Source of the DNA: DASRVA01 sp050732935
Lineage (GTDB): Bacteria > Gemmatimonadota > Gemmatimonadetes > JACCXV01 > JAHWKZ01
DNA length: 6,943 nt
Reading direction: 5' to 3'
Assembly: GCA_050732935.1 (NCBI GenBank)
Contig: JBOHRW010000154.1
Location: 1 to 6,943, forward strand
This document shows positions 1-4,973 of the stretch, piece after piece. The position numbers and the translations under genes were made by a program. The first letter of the stretch is position 1, and each line of letters begins with the position of its first letter. The notes below the pieces were generated by a model that saw nothing but the letters and a program-made list of their open reading frames with translations, was not told where the DNA came from and searched no databases.

Positions 1-149
1 TCGGCGCGACGCTTGAGGAGCGCGTCCACGTCCCCCCACGCCGCCTTGAGGCGGTTCCGGAGACGGATCAAGCGGTTGTAGGTCACGGCGAGCCAGCCCG
101 CCACGAGACCCACGAGAGCCAGGGCAATGATCCCGATCAGGGTCGACAT
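1..149 (-). CDS. lemA: LemA family protein, N-terminal part (gene continues beyond the left edge)
   Basis: The 49 residues present start at the ATG at 149-147. Residues 4-21 form one hydrophobic segment (LIGIIALALVGLVAGWLA), followed by YNRLIRLRNRLKAAWGDVD and then LLKRRA. The LemA family is recognisable by this layout: an N-terminal membrane anchor, then the YNxLVxLRNxVxxAWxxIDxxLKRRxDL block. LemA proteins are membrane-anchored helical proteins of about 180-200 residues. Their biochemical role is poorly defined, and they often neighbour TPM/HtpX-type membrane genes; no neighbour on that side is visible here. No clear Shine-Dalgarno precedes the ATG. A TATCAT hexamer at 162-157 lies only 7 bases upstream of it, so the transcript may be leaderless. 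The gene is divergent from mmpA. Confidence 0.85.
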   Translation of the reverse strand, partial: MSTLIGIIALALVGLVAGWLAVTYNRLIRLRNRLKAAWGDVDALLKRRA

Positions 150-156
150 GGCCCGA

Positions 157-162
157 ATGATA
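157..162 (-). promoter_or_regulatory. Possible -10 element for the lemA gene
   Basis: On the minus strand TATCAT matches TATAAT at 5 of 6 positions and ends 7 bases before the lemA ATG, which would place transcription start at or next to the start codon. The -35 position (about 180-185, GTGCGA) is poor, so this is a weak call. Confidence 0.3.
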
Positions 163-222
163 GCAAACTCCAGACCCGGTCGCACTGTAGGGACTCCCCA
201 AGAGCTCCCAAGAAGCTGGACA

Positions 223-238
223 ATAAGTCATACCTTAT
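223..238. promoter_or_regulatory. Operator 1 of mmpAB: ATAAG-N6-CTTAT
   Basis: Perfect 5-bp arms ATAAG/CTTAT flank the spacer TCATAC; the centre is at 230.5. It lies just upstream of the TTGACA -35 element of mmpAB. Its spacer is the exact reverse complement of the spacer in operator 3, so operator 1 is operator 3 turned round with one arm mismatch. Binding by the HTH protein MmpA is inferred from position and repetition, not shown. Confidence 0.7.
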
Positions 239-244
239 GCAATC

Positions 245-274
245 TTGACATTGGTATAAGTGATAGCTTATCCT
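245..274 (+). promoter_or_regulatory. Promoter of the mmpAB operon
   Basis: TTGACA at 245-250 is a perfect -35 consensus. With an 18-base spacer it pairs with TATCCT at 269-274 (4 of 6 to TATAAT), giving a predicted start near 281 and a leader of about 40 bases. Operator 2 covers the spacer and the edge of the -10, operator 1 lies just upstream and operator 3 just downstream of the start, which fits repression. An alternative -10, CATAAT at 288-293, has no good -35 partner. Confidence 0.6.
256..271. promoter_or_regulatory. Operator 2 of mmpAB: ATAAG-N6-CTTAT
   Basis: Perfect 5-bp arms ATAAG/CTTAT flank the spacer TGATAG; the centre is at 263.5, exactly 33 bp from operator 1. It overlaps the promoter spacer and the first bases of the -10 element, so a bound protein would exclude RNA polymerase. 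The spacer shares the ATA core of operator 1 (TSATAS). Confidence 0.7.
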
Positions 275-288
275 AGACCGGCAAAGCC

Positions 289-304
289 ATAATGTATGAC
301 TTAT
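289..304. promoter_or_regulatory. Operator 3 of mmpAB: ATAAT-N6-CTTAT
   Basis: Arms ATAAT/CTTAT (one mismatch) flank the spacer GTATGA; the centre is at 296.5, again exactly 33 bp from operator 2. It lies about 8-24 bases downstream of the predicted transcription start. The upstream in-frame ATG at 296 falls inside this operator, which argues against using that ATG as the mmpA start. Confidence 0.65.
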
Positions 305-307
305 ACA

Positions 308-312
308 GGGAG
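308..312 (+). promoter_or_regulatory. Ribosome binding site of mmpA
   Basis: GGGAG is followed by 7 bases and then the ATG at 320. The ATG at 296 has no comparable site in front of it, so this decides the start. Confidence 0.65.
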
Positions 313-319
313 CCTCCTC

Positions 320-784
320 ATGGACAGGCTTCAAGCGTTACGACTTCGTCAGTTGCAAACCAGGCTGGATCGCCTGGTTCCTCTTGCCGAAATGCAGCGT
401 CCGCGCGAGGGCTGGGTGCGATTCATCCGAGAAACACTCGGCTTGACAGCGGCCCAGCTCGCAAACCGACTTGGCTTGAGCCAACCAGCGGTCTCACAAC
501 TGGAAAAGGCAGAGCAGGAGGGAAGAATCACGCTGAATACCCTTCGCGAGGCTGCGAGCGCCCTTCACTGTAATCTCGTGTATGGACTCATCCCGCGGGA
601 TGATCTCGAGTCGGTCCTCCAGCGCCGCGCTCGCCAAGTGGCCGAGCAACGGATGGAGCGGGTCTGGCACTCTATGATGTTGGAAGGCCAGGAGGTTTCC
701 GCCGAGGAGAAGGATCGCCAGATCGAGGATCTGACCCGGGAACTGCTTGCCGGCAACCCGCGCGATCTCTGGCGCGAAGAATGA
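320..784 (+). CDS. mmpA: Mobile mystery protein A: XRE-type HTH protein with a Fic-inhibitor-like motif; probable antitoxin and autorepressor
   Basis: 154 residues from the ATG at 320, close to the usual family length of about 150. The first 30 residues are basic and helical (MDRLQALRLRQLQTRLDRLV). An XRE/Cro-type helix-turn-helix follows at about residues 33-92, with recognition-helix region LGLSQPAVSQLEKAE. The C-terminal part, about 93-154, is charged and helical and contains SMMLEG at 118-123 (bases 671-688). This matches the (S/T)xxxE(G/N) consensus of the inhibitory helix known from Fic proteins and from VbhA-type antitoxins. I infer two roles: binding the three ATAAG/CTTAT operators upstream, and blocking the ATP site of MmpB. 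The family pairing (TIGR02612 with TIGR02613) is established knowledge; the antitoxin role is inference. The stop overlaps the mmpB start as ATGA, so translation is probably coupled. A start at 296 would add 8 residues but is disfavoured. Confidence 0.85.
   Translation: MDRLQALRLRQLQTRLDRLVPLAEMQRPREGWVRFIRETLGLTAAQLANRLGLSQPAVSQLEKAEQEGRITLNTLREAASALHCNLVYGLIPRDDLESVLQRRARQVAEQRMERVWHSMMLEGQEVSAEEKDRQIEDLTRELLAGNPRDLWREE
671..688 (+). other. Fic inhibition motif SMMLEG encoded in mmpA
   Basis: TCT ATG ATG TTG GAA GGC encodes S118-M-M-L-E122-G123. In Fic proteins with the (S/T)xxxE(G/N) motif the glutamate contacts the second arginine of the Fic motif and prevents productive ATP binding; that arginine would be R140 of MmpB. 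A further serine and acidic residues follow (QEVSAEE), which resembles VbhA-type antitoxins as I remember them. The match is short, so chance is possible. Confidence 0.55.
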
Positions 785-1368
785 ATGAAGAAGATCCTGA
801 CGACGCCACGCCGCTGGATCCCGACGAGAGCGAAGGGTTGATTCCTGGACACATCACGACGAGGGAGGAGCTCAACGAATGGGAAACCGCGAACATCCTC
901 GATGTAGAAGGGTGGGCCTTCGCTCGGAAACACCCGAGCCTCCTCTCGCTCTCCTTCATCCGGGACCTTCACGCCAGAATGTTCGGGGAGACCTGGTCCT
1001 GGTTCGGGGAATTTCGGCGCTCGGAAAAGAACATCGGGGTTCCTTGGGAGCAGATACCAATGGCATTGCGGGATCTCTGCGATGATGTCGCATACTGGAT
1101 CGAGAACGGAACGTATGATCTGGACGAAGCCGCGGCGCGCTTCCATCATCGGCTGACGCAGATCCATCCGTTTCCCAATGGCAATGGCAGGCATGCGCGG
1201 CTCATGACCGACCTCCTGCTGAGGGCGAACGGAGCACGACGCTTCGCCTGGGGACGGGGAGATCTGAATCGAAGCGGCGATGTGCGGGACCGCTACATCC
1301 GCGCGTTGCGAGCCGCGGACGACCACGACTACGATCCACTGTTGCGTTTCCTGGGACGAGGCTCTTGA
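781..1368 (+). CDS. mmpB: Mobile mystery protein B: Fic-domain protein, probable AMP-transferase toxin
   Basis: 195 residues. The Fic core motif HPFPNGNGRHAR is at 129-140 and complete for HxFx(D/N)GNGRxxR: H129, F131, N133, G134, N135, G136, R137 and R140 are all present. The catalytic base would be H129. The upstream WFGEFRRSEKNIGVPWEQIP stretch (74-93) is the conserved substrate-flap region typical of this family. The acidic N-terminus (residues 3-18) is low in complexity. Fic enzymes of this type usually transfer AMP from ATP to a protein hydroxyl; DNA gyrase and topoisomerase IV are known targets of some bacterial Fic toxins, but the MmpB target is unknown. I find no (S/T)xxxE(G/N) motif in MmpB itself, which fits a class I arrangement with the inhibitor in the partner protein. 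It overlaps mmpA by 4 bases and shares its promoter. It ends 15 bp from the convergent permease remnant. Confidence 0.88.
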   Translation: MNEEDPDDATPLDPDESEGLIPGHITTREELNEWETANILDVEGWAFARKHPSLLSLSFIRDLHARMFGETWSWFGEFRRSEKNIGVPWEQIPMALRDLCDDVAYWIENGTYDLDEAAARFHHRLTQIHPFPNGNGRHARLMTDLLLRANGARRFAWGRGDLNRSGDVRDRYIRALRAADDHDYDPLLRFLGRGS

Positions 1369-1383
1369 CGATCCCTGGCGCGC

Positions 1384-2121
1384 CTAAGCCAGATTGCGTC
1401 GGAAGCGCGCCACCGCCAGCCCCAGGGTCCCCACCGCCATCCCCGTCAGGATCAGGTACTCGGGCCACAGATCGAGCAGACCCTCCCCCTTCAGAAAGAT
1501 GCCGCGCACGATGACGAGGAAGTGGCGGAGGGGGTCGAGCACGGAGAGCCAGCGGAACGGGGCCGGCATCGTGTAGACGGGGAACAGGAAACCCGACAGG
1601 ATGACGACCGGCAGGAAGAAGAAGAACATCGACATGAAAGCCTCCTGCTGGGTGCGGGAGACGGTCGAGATGAGGAGCCCGAGAGCGAGCCCGGCCACGA
1701 TGTAGACGAGGGACGCCAGGAGGAGGGCCAGGATCGATCCGCGGAACGGCACCTGGAACCAGGCCACCGCCACGGTCGTCATCAGGACCAGGTCGATCAG
1801 TCCGACGACCGCGACGGGGACGGTCTTACCGATCATGAGCTCGGCGGGTGTGAGCGGGGTCACCATGAGCTGCTCGAGCGTGCCGGTCTCGCGCTCGCGG
1901 GCCACGGCCAGCGTGGTCAGGAGGAGGCACATCAGCATGAGGACCGCGCCGATGACGGCCGGGACGTTGTAGTCGCGGCTCTCGAGGTCGGGGTTGTACC
2001 AGGCGCGGGCGCGGAGGTCGACGCCCGCCGGCAGCGAGCCCCGCCCATGCCGCGCGGCGGCGTCCCGGAGCGCCTCGGCGGCGAACCGCCGGACGACACG
2101 GTTAGCGTTCGAGTGGCCGCG
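1384..2121 (-). pseudogene. ABC-2 type transporter permease, 5'-truncated remnant
   Basis: The open stretch encodes about 245 residues against roughly 370 for the family. The part present includes AWYNPDLESRDYNVPAVIG, the end of the periplasmic domain leading into the membrane block. Five hydrophobic segments follow: around NVPAVIGAVLMLMCLLL, VPVAVVGLIDLVLMTTVAVA, LALLLASLVYIVAGLALGLL, FMSMFFFFLPVVILSGFLF and LILTGMAVGTLGLAV. The VARERETGTLEQLMVTPLTPAELMIGK cytoplasmic loop and the FPVYTMPAPFRWLSVLDPLRHF block are family hallmarks (YbhS/YbhR-like ABC2_membrane_3 exporters). The first membrane helix and most of the periplasmic domain are missing. The first in-frame ATG is at 1938, inside the domain. 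Homology fades at about 2105-2118 (SNANRVVRRFAAEA), and the frame closes with a TAG at 2124-2122, inside the IS target site. No ATPase gene is present, so this is very probably non-functional. Confidence 0.8.
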
Positions 2122-2126
2122 CTAGC
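2121..2126. repeat. Left target-site duplication GCTAGC of the IS481-family element
   Basis: GCTAGC directly precedes the TGTG end of the element and is repeated exactly at 3003-3008. It fits the NCTAGN target known for IS481 itself. The CTAG inside it also supplies the TAG that closes the permease frame. Confidence 0.8.
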
Positions 2127-2154
2127 TGTGATTGATAGAGAGGTTGTTCACCGG
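2127..2154 (+). repeat. Left terminal inverted repeat of the IS481-family element
   Basis: It begins TGTGATTGATAGAGAGGTTG and ends GTTGTTCACCGG. It pairs with the complement of 2975-3002, with six mismatches over 28 bases. Confidence 0.75.
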
Positions 2155-2215
2155 GGCTCGATGAGCCAAGCTGAGTTGCGTGTCTTCAACCAGCAGCTCA
2201 TCGGAGGTGCCCCGG

Positions 2216-3007
2216 TGAACGTCCACAAGAATGCAAACTTGACGCCCTCGGGTCGAGCCCTCATGGTCCAGCCTCGTGTCGGGGGAGTCGGCGCCGGAGG
2301 TCGCGGCCGCGCTCGGGATCAGCATCCGTTCGGTCTACAAGTGGCAGGCTCGATGGCGAGCGGAGAGCGAGTCCAGCCGTTGCGACCGCTCCTCGCGTCC
2401 GCATCGCAGCCCGTGCCGGCCAAGCGTCGGGAGATCGAGCGTCTGCGACGTTGGCGCTGGAGCACGCCAGCCATCGCCGAGCGAACGGGGATCCCGATCT
2501 CGACGGTGGTGGCGACCGTGCGTCGGCTCGGACTGGCGAAGCTGCCCCAGCTCGTGCCTCCGCCCCCGGTCGTACGCTACGAGCGCGAGCGACCAGGAGA
2601 GCTGGTGCACATGGACACCAAGAAGCTGGGCCGGATTGGTCGCGTCGGGCATCGCATCCATGGTAATCGACGGCTTAGCAGCCCGGGCATCGGCTGGGAG
2701 TTCTTCCATGCGTGCATCGACGACGCCACCCGGCTCAGCTACGGCGAGGTGTTGCTCGACGAGACGGGCGCGACCGTGGTCGCCTTCTTCCGCCGCGCGG
2801 TGGCCTGGTTCGCCGCCCAGGGGATCGCCATCGAGCGCGTCATGCGCCCGAGCCTATCGAACCTCGGCCCAGCGCACAGCGGCTCTGCCCACGTTCCTGA
2901 CGTGGTACAATCAACAGCGACCCCACTGGGGGATCGGACGCAAGCCGCCTTAGCAACGCCTCATCGAGCTGATGCCCGTGAACAACGTATCCGTCAACCA
3001 CAGCTAG
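2216..3007 (+). pseudogene. IS481-family transposase, multiply disrupted
   Basis: The reading starts at the GTG at 2216 (VNVHKNANLTPSGRALMVQ). Frame is lost at about 2272: a single C stands where a codon is expected, a net -2 or +1 change. It continues as the HTH part SGESAPEVAAALGISIRSVYKW to about 2413. Frame changes again at about 2411-2418 and resumes as PAKRREIERLRRWRWSTPAI, then RYERERPGELVHMDTKKLGRIG, where D (codon 2614-2616) is the first catalytic Asp of the DDE core. After IERVM at about 2844 the sequence jumps to ARAYRTSAQRTAALPTFLTWYNQQRPHWG in another frame. The TDNG segment with the second Asp and the segment with the catalytic Glu, roughly 60 residues, are therefore missing. 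A TAG at 2951-2953 interrupts the tail, and the ancestral frame would have ended at the TAG at 3005-3007, which is made by the target duplication. The product cannot be active. Confidence 0.85.
2975..3002 (-). repeat. Right terminal inverted repeat of the IS481-family element
   Basis: Read on the minus strand it begins TGTGGTTGACGGATACGTTG and then GTTCACGG, matching the left end. On the plus strand it also encodes the last residues of the ancestral transposase (VNNVSVNHS). Confidence 0.75.
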
Positions 3008-3008
3008 C
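3003..3008. repeat. Right target-site duplication GCTAGC
   Basis: Exact copy of 2121-2126, immediately after the CACA end. The 150 bases that follow, up to the next gene end at 3160, hold nothing I recognise on either strand, and no permease N-terminus. Confidence 0.8.
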
Positions 3009-3159
3009 CCTTCAGGCCAAGAGATCCACCTTGCAAGCACAGTCAGGATCAGACACTTCACCCCAGATTGAGCGGGCCTTCTTGCTGTGAAGGAGGGACG
3101 GATGGCGTGAGAAGTGTGCAACGGAGGTCGTGATTCATCGCTGATTCCTGATGAGTGGC

Positions 3160-3645
3160 TCATCGCACCCTGGCCTCTCCCCCGCTTGCGTTAATCCGGG
3201 CTCGTTTGCTGTGCTCGATCCAATTATTCACAGCGACTGCTCGCTCATCATTTTCAGAAGAGATCGCTAAGCCTACGACGAAGCCACCGGCGAAACCTAG
3301 GGCCAGGACTCCTGGCGAGACATTGCACCCGCTCTCGTAGTCCAGCCCGATGGCACACACGAGAAGAACCGCGGTGCCGGCCCCGATGATTCCACCGACC
3401 ACGGCAGTGCTGAGATCCTTCCGACTACTCGCCGCAAAAGTGGGACCTGGATGGACGGCAGACAATTCCCGTACATTAGTTGAAAATGAAGATGTCGAAA
3501 TTTCGAGCAGTGAAAGATTTGGCTTTTCGTCCTGAGCCCAGAGCTGGGGTGCAGGTTGAAGAACCAGCATTAGTATTACACTGAGTGGCAAAGCCCTCTG
3601 AGCCACTCTCCTATATACCACCGCAGCCTGATATGTAAAAGTCAT
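3160..3645 (-). CDS. Hypothetical secreted or membrane protein with glycine-rich hydrophobic segments
   Basis: 161 residues if the ATG at 3645 is used. I do not recognise a family. A basic stretch (YRRVAQRA) precedes a hydrophobic core LPLSVILMLVL and a plausible signal-peptidase site near QLWAQ (residues 34-38). The mature part is polar at first. Two glycine-rich hydrophobic stretches follow, VVGGIIGAGTAVLLVCAIGL and GVLALGFAGGFVVGLAI, on either side of a short loop with a second cysteine (ESGCNVSPG). These could be two membrane helices with glycine-zipper packing. The charged tail ends KRARINASGGEARVR. The start is uncertain: the ATG at 3645 overlaps the upstream lipoprotein gene by 35 bases and lacks a clear ribosome site, and the GTG at 3621 is an alternative. 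It lies directly after the lipoprotein gene on the same strand and may share its transcript. The region is lower in GC than its flanks. Confidence 0.55.
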   Translation of the reverse strand: MTFTYQAAVVYRRVAQRALPLSVILMLVLQPAPQLWAQDEKPNLSLLEISTSSFSTNVRELSAVHPGPTFAASSRKDLSTAVVGGIIGAGTAVLLVCAIGLDYESGCNVSPGVLALGFAGGFVVGLAISSENDERAVAVNNWIEHSKRARINASGGEARVR

Positions 3646-4615
3646 AAGAATCAGGATTGGGCTTATAGTCATGGTCGCATCGATTATTGAAGACCATCGG
3701 ACCGTGGGGGCTACTTTCCGAACTACCCCACTGTCCGTTGAAGATTTGGAGGATCTCCTTTTCTGTATATCCGGGATCATTCCGATTCGACCAATGGTCT
3801 GTCATGAAAACGATGGGATTGTTGAGCGGGTAATCAGGTGAACCACCGTCGTCGTTATGCGGGCCGACCAGGCCATCTCCGGGCTCACGATACATGCCAT
3901 GTGCACCGGCCTCGATGTAGACCCGAGGATGCTTACTGCCCCAAGCATCGGAGTGATCAGCATAAGCCGTCGCGGCGATATCAGCGTTACCGTGATGGTG
4001 CCAGTGAATGCGGACCGGCGGAGTAGCTAGGTTATTGGGAGAGTCCTCTTCGACCATGACGCAGATGTGCTCCCAGTCCCCCCGGTGCTCCCAAAAGAAG
4101 CTGTCGTACTTTACATCATCTCCAAAGAATAGGAAATAATGCAACCATACGAGATTGTTCTTTCCATCAATTGAGTAAGAATCAGGCATTGGCTGCGCGT
4201 CCACATATATGGGTACGTTCTCGTCTTCTATGTCCCCTCCGATGAGAACACCAGGCGGAGTCATTCTTGAAGCTGTCGGATAGGTCGTGACAGCGGAACG
4301 CAGGGAACTTGGGCTGGAATAATATGCAAAGTTTTCCAGATAGTTCACATATTCTCCGAGATTGGCCCATTCAGAGATTGAAATGGGGTAGATGAACTCT
4401 TATCCATCAAAATACCAATAAGGGCGGAATTGCCGGATCAGTGTCTCTTCTGCTGTATCACCAAGTCCATCACCATCATCGTCATAGTCATGTGGCAATT
4501 CGAAACCCAGCGGGCCAACAGGCTCGACAGGGCCACGGCTGTCGTCCCCGCAAGCTAGGAAGAAAAGCAGGAGCAACGATATGACCGTTAGCTTCAAACC
4601 AGGATTCCAATCCAC
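3611..4615 (-). pseudogene. Vps62-like lipoprotein gene interrupted by an in-frame TAA
   Basis: The start is the GTG at 4615, 7 bases after GGAGG. Residues 1-22 form a lipoprotein signal with core VISLLLLFFLAC, C22 being the likely lipidated residue; the lipobox is imperfect. An Asp-rich DxDxDGxxD loop follows at residues 45-53, resembling calcium loops. The frame meets TAA at 4402-4400 after RQFRPYWYFDG and continues in the same frame as EFIYPISISEWANLGEYVNYLENF for 262 codons to the stop at 3613-3611. The downstream part has HRGDWEHICVMVEE, HWHHHG, HPRVYIEAGAHGMY and NGQWGSSESSPHGPM. These resemble the Vps62 (PF06101) group, where the order is an APxxxFDxxExFYP start, then GDWE, then a SHAxY-type motif, then WG..SPxGP. 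The TAA replaces one codon inside that first motif, so one gene was probably split by a point mutation. Readthrough or a sequencing error are alternatives. The function of this bacterial group is not known to me. Confidence 0.7.
4400..4402 (-). other. In-frame TAA splitting the Vps62-like lipoprotein gene
   Basis: On the minus strand it reads TTT GAT GGA TAA GAG TTC ATC TAC. A single base change from AAA, GAA or CAA would give this stop. There is no good restart site behind it: the GTG at 4348 has no Shine-Dalgarno and would drop the export signal. Confidence 0.75.
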
Positions 4616-4620
4616 TCGAG

Positions 4621-4629
4621 TACCTCCTT
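4621..4629 (-). promoter_or_regulatory. Strong ribosome binding site of the lipoprotein gene
   Basis: On the minus strand AAGGAGGTA is followed by CTCGA and then GTG at 4615. It is nearly the full anti-Shine-Dalgarno complement at good spacing, and it decides the GTG start. Confidence 0.8.
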
Positions 4630-4659
4630 CGTGGTGAAGACTGAACGTGTAAGTATCCG

Positions 4660-4688
4660 AGAATACCCATAAAGAGATGTGATTGCAA
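4660..4688 (-). promoter_or_regulatory. Possible promoter of the lipoprotein gene
   Basis: On the minus strand TTGCAA (4688-4683) and TATTCT (4665-4660) are separated by 17 bases. Each matches consensus at 4 of 6 positions. The predicted start near 4653 gives a leader of about 40 bases. Confidence 0.4.
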
Positions 4689-4973
4689 TGATTGGAGGCT
4701 GTAGGTTCTTGAATCTGCCTGACCGTGCAAGGTTCACCGAGACAGGAGATCCCACTTTCATAGTGCGCGGTTTAACGCCGGATCCTGCAATTGGGTCTCG
4801 ATCGCGGTTTGATTTGATCCATCGGTTTTCGGATTGGTGGCCAGCGGTTAGGGGTGGCGGGTTGTTTTCGTGGGTCTTCGGGTGCCGCGAGTTCGGCTCT
4901 GAGAGGTGGATATCCCGTGGCTGGACACACCTCGCCCGGGATCGACCGTTTTTGGCTCTGTCTGTGGGCCGAC
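4689..4973. other. Non-coding stretch between the lipoprotein promoter and the IS1380-type remnant
   Basis: I see no gene, RNA or array here. It is probably at least partly the 3' non-coding end of the old IS1380-type element. A candidate outer end lies near 4750-4785 (CCCACTTTCATAGTGCGCGG), but the partner end has been lost, so this cannot be confirmed from the window. Confidence 0.3.

Larger units (their letters stand above)
2127..3002 (+). mobile_element. IS481-family insertion sequence, complete ends, decayed interior (876 bp)
   Basis: The ends are TGTG...CACA, flanked by a 6-bp direct repeat GCTAGC. The left end (2127-2154) and the reverse complement of the right end (2975-3002) match at about 22 of 28 positions, including an unbroken GTTGTTCAC. 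A further shared GCTCGATGAG follows at slightly different depth. One decayed transposase gene fills the interior. At 876 bp the element is shorter than a typical IS481 element (about 1.0-1.1 kb), as expected from the internal deletion in the transposase gene. It lies against the broken end of the permease remnant. Confidence 0.82.

Noticed and set aside
565..1326. A 253-codon open frame antisense to mmpB
   Set aside because: mmpB on the other strand has the full Fic motif and is coupled to mmpA; the antisense product shows nothing recognisable.
1375..1392. Stem CTGGC/GCCAG between the convergent mmpB and permease ends, considered as a terminator
   Set aside because: Only five pairs, an eight-base loop and no T run on either strand.
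2122..2325. A small minus-strand frame ending in VNNLSINHS, resembling a transposase tail
   Set aside because: It is the left inverted repeat read backwards. It resembles the transposase end only because the right repeat encodes that end.
1522..3090. A 522-codon open frame on the plus strand
   Set aside because: Its first third is the complement of the permease remnant and has a biased, Glu/Arg/His-rich composition. Only scattered parts after 2216 are real transposase sequence, so it is not one gene.
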